Source of the DNA: Pseudomonadota bacterium
GTDB taxonomy: Bacteria; Pseudomonadota; Gammaproteobacteria; Burkholderiales; Ferrovaceae
DNA: 5,415 nucleotides
Direction: 5' to 3'
Assembly (NCBI GenBank): GCA_021805725.1
Contig: JAJZEH010000081.1
Span: forward strand, 1-5,415
Shown here: one piece after another, positions 1-5,415 of the stretch
Layout of the letters: the number at the start of each line of letters is the position of its first letter
Position numbering within the stretch: position 1 is the stretch's first letter
Notes under the pieces: generated by a model
The model's input: only the letters and a program-made list of their open reading frames with translations
Databases searched by the model: none
Told to the model about the DNA's origin: nothing
Position numbers and translations under genes: made by a program

Positions 1-1077
1 GAGACTAAAACCGGATTGGATTGGGCGTACAATCCCCGCATGTTCACTCACGCCACCATGCAAAAAGCCATTCTGAACAATATTCCTGACCAGGCCTGGC
101 TGAAAGATCTGGAGTCCCGTTACATCCTCGTCAACGAAGCCTTTGTTGCGGCAAGCGGCCTGACCGAACAAGATATCCTTGGCAAGACCCCCGCCGAAGT
201 ATGGCCAACAGACTGGGGCATGCGCTACATGGACACCGACCGTACCGTCGTTGCATCGGGTCAGCGCATGCGTTATGAAGAGCAGCGTCAGGGTCCTGAT
301 GGTCAATTGCACTGGTATGACACCATCAAAACGCCAATGCGCGACCTTCAGGGCATGATTACGGGTACCGTGGGTATTTCTCGCGACATCACCGACCGTA
401 AACAGATGGAACAGGAATTGCTGGAATCCCGCACCCAGCTTCGCGAACTTTCTGCCTATCTGCAATCTATTCGGGAAGAAGAACGTACGCGTATCTCGCG
501 CGAATTGCATGACGAATTGGGGCAGTCGCTTACGGCCATTCGATTGGGGCTGGGTGTCATGGAAGCGCAGGGGTCTGCGGTGTCTGAGGCCTGGAGAAAC
601 AACCTGAATTCACTCAAGGCCATTACCGACACGACGGTGGTGGCCGTGCAGCGCATCGCTGCAGATCTGCGGCCCCCGCTGCTGGATGAATTGGGGCTGG
701 CTGCCACCATGGAATGGCTGCTGGAATCGTTCACCAGTCGTACCGGCGTCGCCCACGAATTGCTGTTGCCCGCCAGCCCCTTCCAGTACAGCGCTGAAAT
801 CAGCACGGCACTTTTTCGTATCATGCAGGAAGCGCTCACCAATATCAGTCGTCATGGCCAAGCCACCCAGGTGGTGGTGGATCTGGGCGAATCCGATGAA
901 GCGTTGACGCTCAAAATCATCGATAACGGCAGGGGCATGGACGAAGCCGCGCGCTCTGCTGGCAAAGGGCTTGGCCTGATGGGCATGCGGGAGCGCAGCA
1001 TCATGCTGGGAGGCCGGTTGGACATCATCAGCCGACCAGGATCGGGGACGCGCATCGAGGTGCGGATTCCGAAATGA
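1..1077 (+). CDS. PAS-domain sensor histidine kinase, NarX-like (HPK7/HisKA_3), 5' end outside window
   Basis: Sensor kinase of a two-component system; it should autophosphorylate on His and pass the phosphate to the regulator encoded directly downstream. The frame is open to base 1, and neither the TTG at 16 nor the ATG at 40 has a convincing ribosome binding site, so the gene most likely starts upstream. Residues here are numbered from the TTG at 16. A PAS domain spans about 14-128 and ends in the usual DIT-DRK linker (124-129). A short helix leads into the HisKA_3 dimerisation domain, with phosphoacceptor His165 in SRELHDELGQ. The HATPase_c domain follows: N-box QEALTN (Asn276), G1 box DNGRGM (303-308) and G2 box GLGLMGMRER (318-327). 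All catalytic motifs are intact. No membrane segment is visible in this part, so sensing may be cytoplasmic through PAS, or a membrane or second sensor domain may lie upstream. The ligand is unknown. It overlaps the regulator gene by 4 bp (ATGA), implying translational coupling. Confidence 0.93.
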   Translation, partial: ETKTGLDWAYNPRMFTHATMQKAILNNIPDQAWLKDLESRYILVNEAFVAASGLTEQDILGKTPAEVWPTDWGMRYMDTDRTVVASGQRMRYEEQRQGPDGQLHWYDTIKTPMRDLQGMITGTVGISRDITDRKQMEQELLESRTQLRELSAYLQSIREEERTRISRELHDELGQSLTAIRLGLGVMEAQGSAVSEAWRNNLNSLKAITDTTVVAVQRIAADLRPPLLDELGLAATMEWLLESFTSRTGVAHELLLPASPFQYSAEISTALFRIMQEALTNISRHGQATQVVVDLGESDEALTLKIIDNGRGMDEAARSAGKGLGLMGMRERSIMLGGRLDIISRPGSGTRIEVRIPK

Positions 1078-1718
1078 TGATTCGTGTATTGATTGCCGAT
1101 GACCACGAGATCATCCGGGATGGTTTGAAGCAGATCATTGCCATGCAATCCGACATGGCCGTGATAGGCGAGGCCGCCAACGGTCATGAACTGCTGGTTC
1201 TGCTGCGTGACACAAAGGCACATATCCTCCTGCTGGACATGTCCATGCCAGGCAAGAGCGGGATCGCCCTGATCCAGCACATTCGCAGCAGCTGCCCCAC
1301 GCTTCCCATCCTGGTGTTGAGCATGTATCAGGAAAGCCAGTATGCCGTGCAGGCCATCCGGGCGGGTGCCTCGGGTTACGTCACCAAGAGCACGGCATCG
1401 AGCCAGTTGATCGATGCCATCCGCCAGATCGCCAAGGGCGGTACGGCCATTCCCCAGGGTGTGGCCGAGAAACTGGTCAAGCAGATGCACCAGCCCACAC
1501 CCACGCTGCCGCATACCTTGTTGACTCCCCGAGAGTTTCAGATTTTCCAGCTCCTCGTGGAAGGGCATGCAATCAACGATATTGCCCAGGCCCTGGCGCT
1601 GAGCAACAAAACAGTCAGTACCCATAAAGCCAATATCCTGGAAAAAATGGATATCCCCACCACGGCGGGGCTGGTGTACTACGCGCTGAAGCAGGGCCTT
1701 ATCCACGAGGCTCCCTAG
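1074..1718 (+). CDS. LuxR/NarL-family response regulator
   Basis: DNA-binding response regulator, 214 aa, the usual length for the NarL/FixJ family. The receiver domain (about 3-120) has the acidic pair Asp9/Asp10, phosphoacceptor Asp55 in LLLDMSMPG, the switch Ser83 and conserved Lys105 (GYVTKS). A linker rich in Pro and His (about 138-148) leads to a LuxR-type helix-turn-helix (about 149-207): LTPREFQIFQLL, then an ALSNKTVSTHKANILEKM recognition region. All functional residues are present. The start at 1074 overlaps the kinase stop; a second in-frame ATG at 1077 is equally possible. The stop codon (1716-1718) lies inside a 7-2-7 inverted repeat at 1715-1730. That is the geometry bound by NarL-type dimers, so this protein is the obvious candidate to bind there and control the downstream enzyme operon. 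The target assignment is inference. Confidence 0.95.
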   Translation: MMIRVLIADDHEIIRDGLKQIIAMQSDMAVIGEAANGHELLVLLRDTKAHILLLDMSMPGKSGIALIQHIRSSCPTLPILVLSMYQESQYAVQAIRAGASGYVTKSTASSQLIDAIRQIAKGGTAIPQGVAEKLVKQMHQPTPTLPHTLLTPREFQIFQLLVEGHAINDIAQALALSNKTVSTHKANILEKMDIPTTAGLVYYALKQGLIHEAP

Positions 1719-1730
1719 GAAAATCCCTAG
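1715..1730. promoter_or_regulatory. Candidate response-regulator operator, copy 1 (7-2-7 dyad)
   Basis: The sequence CTAGGAAAATCCCTAG is a near-perfect inverted repeat: the outer five bases on each side are fully complementary. It divides into two 7-base half-sites around a 2-base centre, the arrangement known for NarL-type dimers. It overlaps the stop codon of the regulator gene and lies about 90 bp upstream of the amidase start. A 14/16 match occurs at 5324-5339. Binding by the adjacent regulator is inferred from geometry and position. Confidence 0.6.
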
Positions 1731-1735
1731 ACGCA

Positions 1736-1753
1736 AATCAGGTAATTCCGATT
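1736..1753. promoter_or_regulatory. Second conserved dyad, copy 1 (6-6-6)
   Basis: AATCAG (1736-1741) and CCGATT (1748-1753) form inverted arms with one mismatch around a 6-base spacer. The centre is 22 bp (about two helical turns) from the centre of the first dyad. Compared with the copy at 5345-5362, 11 of 12 arm bases are identical but only 2 of 6 spacer bases, which points to selection on the arms. It may be a second subsite of the same regulator or a site for another protein, lying just upstream of the likely -10. Confidence 0.45.
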
Positions 1754-1758
1754 TCAAT
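1753..1758 (+). promoter_or_regulatory. Possible -10 element of the amidase operon
   Basis: TTCAAT matches 4 of 6 bases of the sigma-70 -10 consensus. No good -35 lies at the right distance, as expected for an activator-dependent promoter. A transcript starting near 1765 would put the 1715-1730 dyad at about -42, the classical class II activator position. The call is weak on sequence alone. Confidence 0.3.
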
Positions 1759-1812
1759 TCGCATCCGGAATGCGCATGCTTGAATCCATTGATCCTTCCT
1801 GAGGGAGATGTG

Positions 1813-3405
1813 ATGAGAACCACTCGGCCCGTGTGCCTTGCCGAACGTGGCATGGTTGCCACAGCGCATTACCTGGGCTCTGCTGCAGCACTGGATGTGT
1901 TGAAGGAAGGGGGCACTGCGGTGGATGCGGCGATATGCGCTGCAAGCACCCTGGGCGTCGTGCTTCCGCACATGATCGGCATCGGTGGCGATGCTTTCTG
2001 GATGATCTACGATGCAAAAACCAAATCACTCTCGGCGTTGAATGGCAGCGGCCCCTGCGGAAATTCCATTTCCCTGCAGGATTACCGTGGACAGGACGCC
2101 ATCCCCAGTCGCGGCCCGCTGTCCGCCATTACGGTGCCCGGTGCCGTTGACAGTTGGGGATTGGCTCACCAACGTTTTGGGACCATGCCGTTGCAGCGGC
2201 TTCTGGAGCCCGCCATCTACTACGCGCGTCACGGCGTACCGGTGAGTCAGGATGTTGGCCAGTGGATTCAGGATGATGTGAAAACGCTGGCAGAGGATCC
2301 GGGCTCGGCGGGCATTTTTCTGACCCAGGGTCGTGCGTACCGAGCAGGCGAACGCCTTTGCCAGGAAGCCCTGGCAAACACTCTGGAAACCATTGCCCAG
2401 CAGGGTACGCGCAGTTTTTATACGCATGCTTCACAGCACATTGCCCGATATTTAAAGGCGCGGGGCGGACTGCTTACGGCAGGAGATTTTGAAGGGTACG
2501 GCGCCAAATGGGTTGCTCCCCTCAATTCCAGTTACCGTGGTTACCAGGTCTGCCAGGTTCCTCCTCCCTCGCAGGGGATTGCCGGACAGCTCATCCTGAA
2601 TTTTCTGGCAGGGGTGGATATTCCCGCCCTGGGACCGCATTCGCCCCAGTATTACCACGCCATGATTCAGGCCATCAAATGGGCTTTTCAAAAACGGGAT
2701 ATGTACCTCACCGATCCCGAATTTCATGCCATACCCATCGCCCGGCTACTTGATCCTGCCCTGGCCCACGCCGAGCGCAAGGTCTGGCTTCAGGATAGTC
2801 GGCGCAACCACGATAACCGGCAGGGTGGCAGTGACACCACCTTTATCAGCATTGCTGATCAGTACGGCAATGCGGTGGGACTGGTACAAAGCCTTTACTT
2901 TGATTTTGGCGCTTGCGTCACGGACCCGGAGACCGGCGTACTGCTGCAAAACCGCGGGAGCTTTTTTTCTCTCGACCCCACACATCCCAACGTATTGCAG
3001 GCAGGCAAACAGTCTGCTTCAACCCTCATGTCGGGCATGCTGTTCAAGGAAGGGCAGCCCTATCTGGTGTACGGAACCCAGGGGGGCGAAGTTCAGCCCC
3101 AGACCCAAACCTCACTGGCGACCCGCATCGTGGATTTTGGCATGGATGTTCAATCCGCCATCGAAGCACCGCGCGTGCTCTATGGGCGCTCCTGGGGTGA
3201 CACTTCCAACAAGCTGTTGCTGGAGTCCAGCGCTCCGCAGAATGTCTTTGATGCGTTACGCGGCATGGGCCACCCGGTGGAAACGGTCACTTGGCCTTAT
3301 CCCCGCATGGGCACCGCGCAAGCCGTTCGGCTGCGCGGTCCGTGGTCGCCTTTTTTTGAAGGGGGGGCCGATCCGCGTGGTGAAGGAATAGCCCTGGGAT
3401 TTTAA
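1813..3405 (+). CDS. Gamma-glutamyltranspeptidase-family amidohydrolase (HpxW-like), cytoplasmic
   Basis: Ntn-hydrolase of the gamma-glutamyltransferase fold, made as a proenzyme that cleaves itself in two. I chose the ATG at 1813 (530 aa) because GAGGGAG at 1801-1807 sits just upstream; the frame also opens at TTG 1780, which has no such site. The N-terminus carries the family pattern ERGMVATAHYLGS, then EGGTAVDAA and MIGIGGDAF (54-62). The ITVPGAVDSW segment (106-115) lies in the substrate-pocket region. The predicted nucleophile is Thr342 in SDTTFISIAD. Cleavage before it would give subunits of about 341 and 189 residues. GTQGG (421-425) corresponds to the GSPGG loop of true GGTs. There is no signal peptide, and the segment between NRGSFFSL and STLM is short, suggesting the lid loop of periplasmic GGTs is missing. 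Both features fit intracellular amidases such as oxamate amidohydrolase HpxW better than a glutathione-degrading GGT. The substrate is unknown. It is the first gene of a three-gene operon. T7 and G7 runs at 3351-3367 near the 3' end are unusual. Confidence 0.9.
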   Translation: MRTTRPVCLAERGMVATAHYLGSAAALDVLKEGGTAVDAAICAASTLGVVLPHMIGIGGDAFWMIYDAKTKSLSALNGSGPCGNSISLQDYRGQDAIPSRGPLSAITVPGAVDSWGLAHQRFGTMPLQRLLEPAIYYARHGVPVSQDVGQWIQDDVKTLAEDPGSAGIFLTQGRAYRAGERLCQEALANTLETIAQQGTRSFYTHASQHIARYLKARGGLLTAGDFEGYGAKWVAPLNSSYRGYQVCQVPPPSQGIAGQLILNFLAGVDIPALGPHSPQYYHAMIQAIKWAFQKRDMYLTDPEFHAIPIARLLDPALAHAERKVWLQDSRRNHDNRQGGSDTTFISIADQYGNAVGLVQSLYFDFGACVTDPETGVLLQNRGSFFSLDPTHPNVLQAGKQSASTLMSGMLFKEGQPYLVYGTQGGEVQPQTQTSLATRIVDFGMDVQSAIEAPRVLYGRSWGDTSNKLLLESSAPQNVFDALRGMGHPVETVTWPYPRMGTAQAVRLRGPWSPFFEGGADPRGEGIALGF

Positions 3406-3419
3406 GAGGAGCGTGAGCG

Positions 3420-4703
3420 ATGGAAATGGATCTTTTGATTCGCAATGTCCGGGTGTGGGATGAAAAGCCACTACAGGACATCGGTATCCGCGGCGGCCGG
3501 ATCGTGGCCCTGGAAGAAGGAATCGAGGGCGCGGCCGCAGAAGTCATCGAGGCAGGTGGGCGCGCCGTGATCCCGGGGTTTGTGGAACCCCATTTACATC
3601 TCGACAAGGCATTCCTGCACCGGCGCCTGCCCGCCCGCCTGGGCACGCTGGAAGAGGCCATCCGGGTTACTGGCATCCTGAAAGCAAAGCAGGAGCGTGC
3701 GGATGTGCTGGAACGTTCACGGCGGGTTCTGGACATGGCCATCAGCCACGGCACCACAGCCTTGCGTGCCCATCCTGATGTGGACCTGATTCAGGGACTG
3801 ATCGGCGTGGAAACCTTGCTGGAATTAAGAGAAGAATACCTTCCACTCATCGACATCCAGATCGTGGCCTTTCCGCAGGAGGGCATTCTCAAATCCGCAG
3901 GCACTTACGATTTGATGGAAACCGCCATGAAAATGGGGGCAGATGTAGTGGGCGGTTGCCCCTATAACGAACTCAACTGGGAAGATACGAAGCGTCACAT
4001 CGACATGGTGTTTGAGATGGCCATGAAACACGATGCCGACGTGGACATGCACGCTGACTTTTCTGACGATACCAATGACCAACGTTTCGCCTCGTCGGCC
4101 TATGTCGCCCAAAAGACCATTGAGACGGGCTACCAGGGTCGTGTCTCGCTGGGGCATGTCACAAGCCTTGGTTCCCTGGACCCTGAAGCGCTGCAACCCA
4201 TCATCGAGCAACTGCAGAAGGCGGACATCAGCATCGTGACACTGCCTGCCACTGACTTGTACTTGAGCGGGCGCAGGGATCAAAAAAACCAGCGACGCGG
4301 CCTGACACCGATTCGGGCGCTGCATGGCGGTGGGGTCAACGTGGCCTATTCCTCCAATAATATCCGCAATGCCTTCACGCCTTTTGGCAAGGCGGACATG
4401 CTGATCATCGGAAATTTGCTTGCCCATGCCGTGCAATTTGGCACGCTGGAGCATCAAGCGGCCATCCTCGATATGGGCACGATCAATGCTGCCCGTGCCA
4501 TCGGCATCTCAAAAGACTACGGCATTGCGGTTGGCAAGCAGGCCGATTTGGTCATCCTGGATACCCAACTGGTGGCTGACGCCCTGCTCGACATACCCGC
4601 ACGCTCATGGGTGATCAAGCGCGGCCGCGTTGCTGCCGTGACGCAACATTCCTGTGAAATTCGTCATGCTGCACCCTGCAATGTTCCACACCATCACCAT
4701 TAG
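3420..4703 (+). CDS. Cytosine-deaminase-like amidohydrolase with altered active site
   Basis: TIM-barrel metal-dependent hydrolase of the amidohydrolase superfamily, 427 aa, closest in pattern to the CodA/AtzC group. AAGAGGAG at 3404-3411, 8 nt before the ATG, supports this start. The N- and C-terminal beta-sandwich strands are typical (LLIRNVRVWD; GIAVGKQADLVILDT). Metal ligands expected on strand 1 are present as His58 and His60 (EPHLHLDKAF), followed by strand-5 His211 (DMHADFSDD) and strand-6 His246 (LGHVTSL). By motif alignment to E. coli CodA, the catalytic Glu of HCDE is Phe214 here, and the strand-8 Asp of GHDD is Asn313 (YSSNNIRNAFTPFG). It is therefore unlikely to be an ordinary cytosine deaminase. 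More likely it belongs to a separate subgroup acting on another amidine, cyclic amide or N-heterocycle. It lies 14 nt after the amidase gene and 11 nt before the membrane protein gene. The C-terminus carries an unusual tail of about 20 residues ending in four His. Confidence 0.88.
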   Translation: MEMDLLIRNVRVWDEKPLQDIGIRGGRIVALEEGIEGAAAEVIEAGGRAVIPGFVEPHLHLDKAFLHRRLPARLGTLEEAIRVTGILKAKQERADVLERSRRVLDMAISHGTTALRAHPDVDLIQGLIGVETLLELREEYLPLIDIQIVAFPQEGILKSAGTYDLMETAMKMGADVVGGCPYNELNWEDTKRHIDMVFEMAMKHDADVDMHADFSDDTNDQRFASSAYVAQKTIETGYQGRVSLGHVTSLGSLDPEALQPIIEQLQKADISIVTLPATDLYLSGRRDQKNQRRGLTPIRALHGGGVNVAYSSNNIRNAFTPFGKADMLIIGNLLAHAVQFGTLEHQAAILDMGTINAARAIGISKDYGIAVGKQADLVILDTQLVADALLDIPARSWVIKRGRVAAVTQHSCEIRHAAPCNVPHHHH

Positions 4704-4714
4704 AGGAGAGCTTC

Positions 4715-5221
4715 ATGAAAAAACCACCTGCTGAAGTGGTTGCATCCCTGCTTGCTGTTACGACCATCTTCATTTCCATGCCGCCCTGGCATTTGCCTCC
4801 TTGGGCCATTTTCATCAGTTGGGCGGGCACTTTCGCCATGGGTGGGCCCAGTGCACAAAATCTCAAGCGCATCTGGATGGCCATGCCCGTGGGCTCGCTG
4901 GCAGCCTTTCTGATCGTACTGTGCTTTAATCAGGCTGCGCTTCATTTTTCAGGGGACAGCTTCACGATGGCGCAAGTGGTGATTCTGTTCTGCCTCAACG
5001 GCAGCATGATGTTTCTGGCGCGGATTTTTCCGGCACTGAGCTTCATCCCCGGGATGTTTTTTGGCTTTGCATCCTACTTTGCAACGGTTTTTGGCGGGTT
5101 TGGACCCGTGCCACACGACCCCGTTGCCGCGTTGGGTGCCGTCATCCTCATGAATGCCCTGGGGCCAGCCTACGCATGGATGAATGCCAGGTGGTCCGCC
5201 CCGCACGGCGATCACCATTAA
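4715..5221 (+). CDS. DUF1097-type small inner-membrane protein
   Basis: Integral membrane protein of 168 aa with about five or six hydrophobic segments (roughly 7-22, 28-44, 53-73, 83-104, 108-128 and 136-156). The length, the early Trp/Pro-rich hairpin (PPWHLPPWAIFISWAGTFAMGG) and the GMFFGFASYFATVFGGFG segment resemble the DUF1097 family, which includes E. coli YcdZ. No biochemical role is established for that family that I can rely on. Start ATG 4715 follows AGAGGAGAG (4702-4710), which overlaps the stop codon of the amidohydrolase gene, so translation is probably coupled. The operon context suggests a role in uptake or export of the substrate or product of the two hydrolases, but this is inference. 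The cytoplasmic or periplasmic tail ends HGDHH. An intrinsic terminator follows about 40 nt downstream. Confidence 0.8.
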   Translation: MKKPPAEVVASLLAVTTIFISMPPWHLPPWAIFISWAGTFAMGGPSAQNLKRIWMAMPVGSLAAFLIVLCFNQAALHFSGDSFTMAQVVILFCLNGSMMFLARIFPALSFIPGMFFGFASYFATVFGGFGPVPHDPVAALGAVILMNALGPAYAWMNARWSAPHGDHH

Positions 5222-5262
5222 CGTCAGTAATTATCCTGCACGGTTCCAGTGCGTCCTCATTG

Positions 5263-5297
5263 GCCCGGAGCGCCGTCCAGCGCACCGGGCTTTTTTT
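5263..5297 (+). terminator. Rho-independent terminator of the three-gene operon
   Basis: GCCCGG (5263-5268) pairs with CCGGGC (5285-5290). After one A/A mismatch the stem continues as GCGC (5270-5273) with GCGC (5280-5283), closing a 6-base loop. A run of seven T (5291-5297) follows directly, then GG and four more T. It sits about 40 nt after the membrane protein stop codon and separates the operon from the next promoter region. Confidence 0.9.
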
Positions 5298-5323
5298 GGT
5301 TTTGATGTTTTTGACGGTTTGAT

Positions 5324-5339
5324 CTAGGAAATTCCTTAG
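5324..5339. promoter_or_regulatory. Candidate response-regulator operator, copy 2 (7-2-7 dyad)
   Basis: CTAGGAAATTCCTTAG is an imperfect inverted repeat that matches the site at 1715-1730 at 14 of 16 bases in the same orientation. It lies 27 nt after the terminator T-run. Its position upstream of a weak -10-like element suggests it activates a + strand gene whose start lies beyond the right edge. Confidence 0.55.
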
Positions 5340-5344
5340 TAGCC

Positions 5345-5362
5345 AATCAGCCGAATCTGATT
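5345..5362. promoter_or_regulatory. Second conserved dyad, copy 2 (6-6-6)
   Basis: AATCAG (5345-5350) and CTGATT (5357-5362) are perfect 6-base inverted arms around CCGAAT. The spacing from the first dyad is 22 bp centre to centre, exactly as in copy 1. The spacer differs from copy 1 while the arms are kept. Confidence 0.45.
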
Positions 5363-5363
5363 C

Positions 5364-5369
5364 ATTAAT
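5364..5369 (+). promoter_or_regulatory. Possible -10 element for a gene beyond the window
   Basis: ATTAAT matches 4 of 6 consensus -10 bases. It lies 40 bp from the start of the 7-2-7 dyad, compared with 38 bp in the first promoter region. No matching -35 is seen. The remaining bases to 5415 contain no start codon with a ribosome binding site, so they would be 5' leader. Confidence 0.25.
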
Positions 5370-5415
5370 TTTGTTTCGTTACGCATTCTGTCTTCTGCTC
5401 ATGCAGTTCCAATAA

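Noticed and set aside
1761..1779. Short palindromes (GCAT..ATGC, TGCGCA, GCATGC) in the leader as a hairpin or operator
   Set aside because: They are short and overlapping, have no T-run, and have no counterpart in the second promoter region.
852..1862. Long open frame of 336 codons on the minus strand
   Set aside because: It lies opposite the kinase and regulator genes, which carry full family motifs. The antisense translation shows no recognisable domain and is a typical shadow in GC-rich DNA.
3351..3367. T7 and G7 homopolymer runs near the end of the amidase gene as a phase-variation switch or sequencing frameshift
   Set aside because: The frame is intact through both runs and the terminator-proximal residues look normal. 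Slippage would alter only the last dozen or so residues, so a switch function is not supported.
2726..3391. 221-codon open frame on the + strand in another frame within the amidase gene
   Set aside because: The translation has low-complexity Arg/Trp/Pro composition and no domain, while the overlapping amidase frame has catalytic motifs throughout this stretch.
3825..4457. 210-codon open frame on the minus strand opposite the amidohydrolase
   Set aside because: It is a shadow of a well-supported gene, with no family pattern.
4692..4703. Terminal four-His codons as an engineered affinity tag
   Set aside because: The gene is embedded in natural operon context with a ribosome binding site overlapping the stop codon, and there are no vector sequences.
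1..5415. CRISPR array, tRNA/rRNA genes, insertion sequences or attachment sites
   Set aside because: No regular spaced repeats, transposase, terminal inverted repeats or RNA gene patterns were seen; the window is almost fully covered by the five genes.

Overview
The window reads as ordinary chromosomal DNA of a Gram-negative bacterium with moderately high GC. Gene style and protein character fit a betaproteobacterium, perhaps Burkholderiales/Alcaligenaceae. That placement is an impression from codon use and family resemblance, not from a marker gene. All five genes lie on the + strand, tightly packed, with clear Shine-Dalgarno sequences before the last three.

Layout: (1) 1-1718 encodes a NarX/NarL-type two-component system. 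It is a PAS-domain histidine kinase (open at the left edge) and a LuxR/NarL-family response regulator, overlapping by ATGA. (2) 1715-1812 is a short promoter region that begins inside the regulator's stop codon. (3) 1813-5221 is a three-gene operon with gaps of 14 and 11 nt. It encodes a cytoplasmic gamma-glutamyltranspeptidase-fold amidase (HpxW-like), a cytosine-deaminase-like amidohydrolase with altered active-site residues, and a small DUF1097-type membrane protein. (4) A strong intrinsic terminator at 5263-5297 closes the operon. (5) 5324-5415 holds a second promoter-like region with no gene inside the window.

The most notable signal is regulatory. The same 39-bp block occurs at 1715-1753 and 5324-5362 (29 of 39 identical, no gaps). 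Each copy has a 16-bp dyad of the 7-2-7 form used by NarL-type regulators (CTAGGAA-N2-TYCYTAG type), followed 22 bp later, centre to centre, by a second 18-bp dyad of the 6-6-6 form (AATCAG-N6-CYGATT). One copy precedes the enzyme operon and the other follows its terminator in the same orientation. The simplest reading is that the adjacent response regulator activates both the enzyme operon and a further + strand operon beyond the right edge.

Together the genes look like a small, signal-controlled catabolic module for an amide or cyclic-amide/N-heterocyclic compound: sensing (kinase/regulator), hydrolysis (two hydrolases of different folds) and a membrane component. The substrate cannot be read from the sequence. 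Oxamate/purine-type nitrogen metabolism is only a precedent from HpxW.
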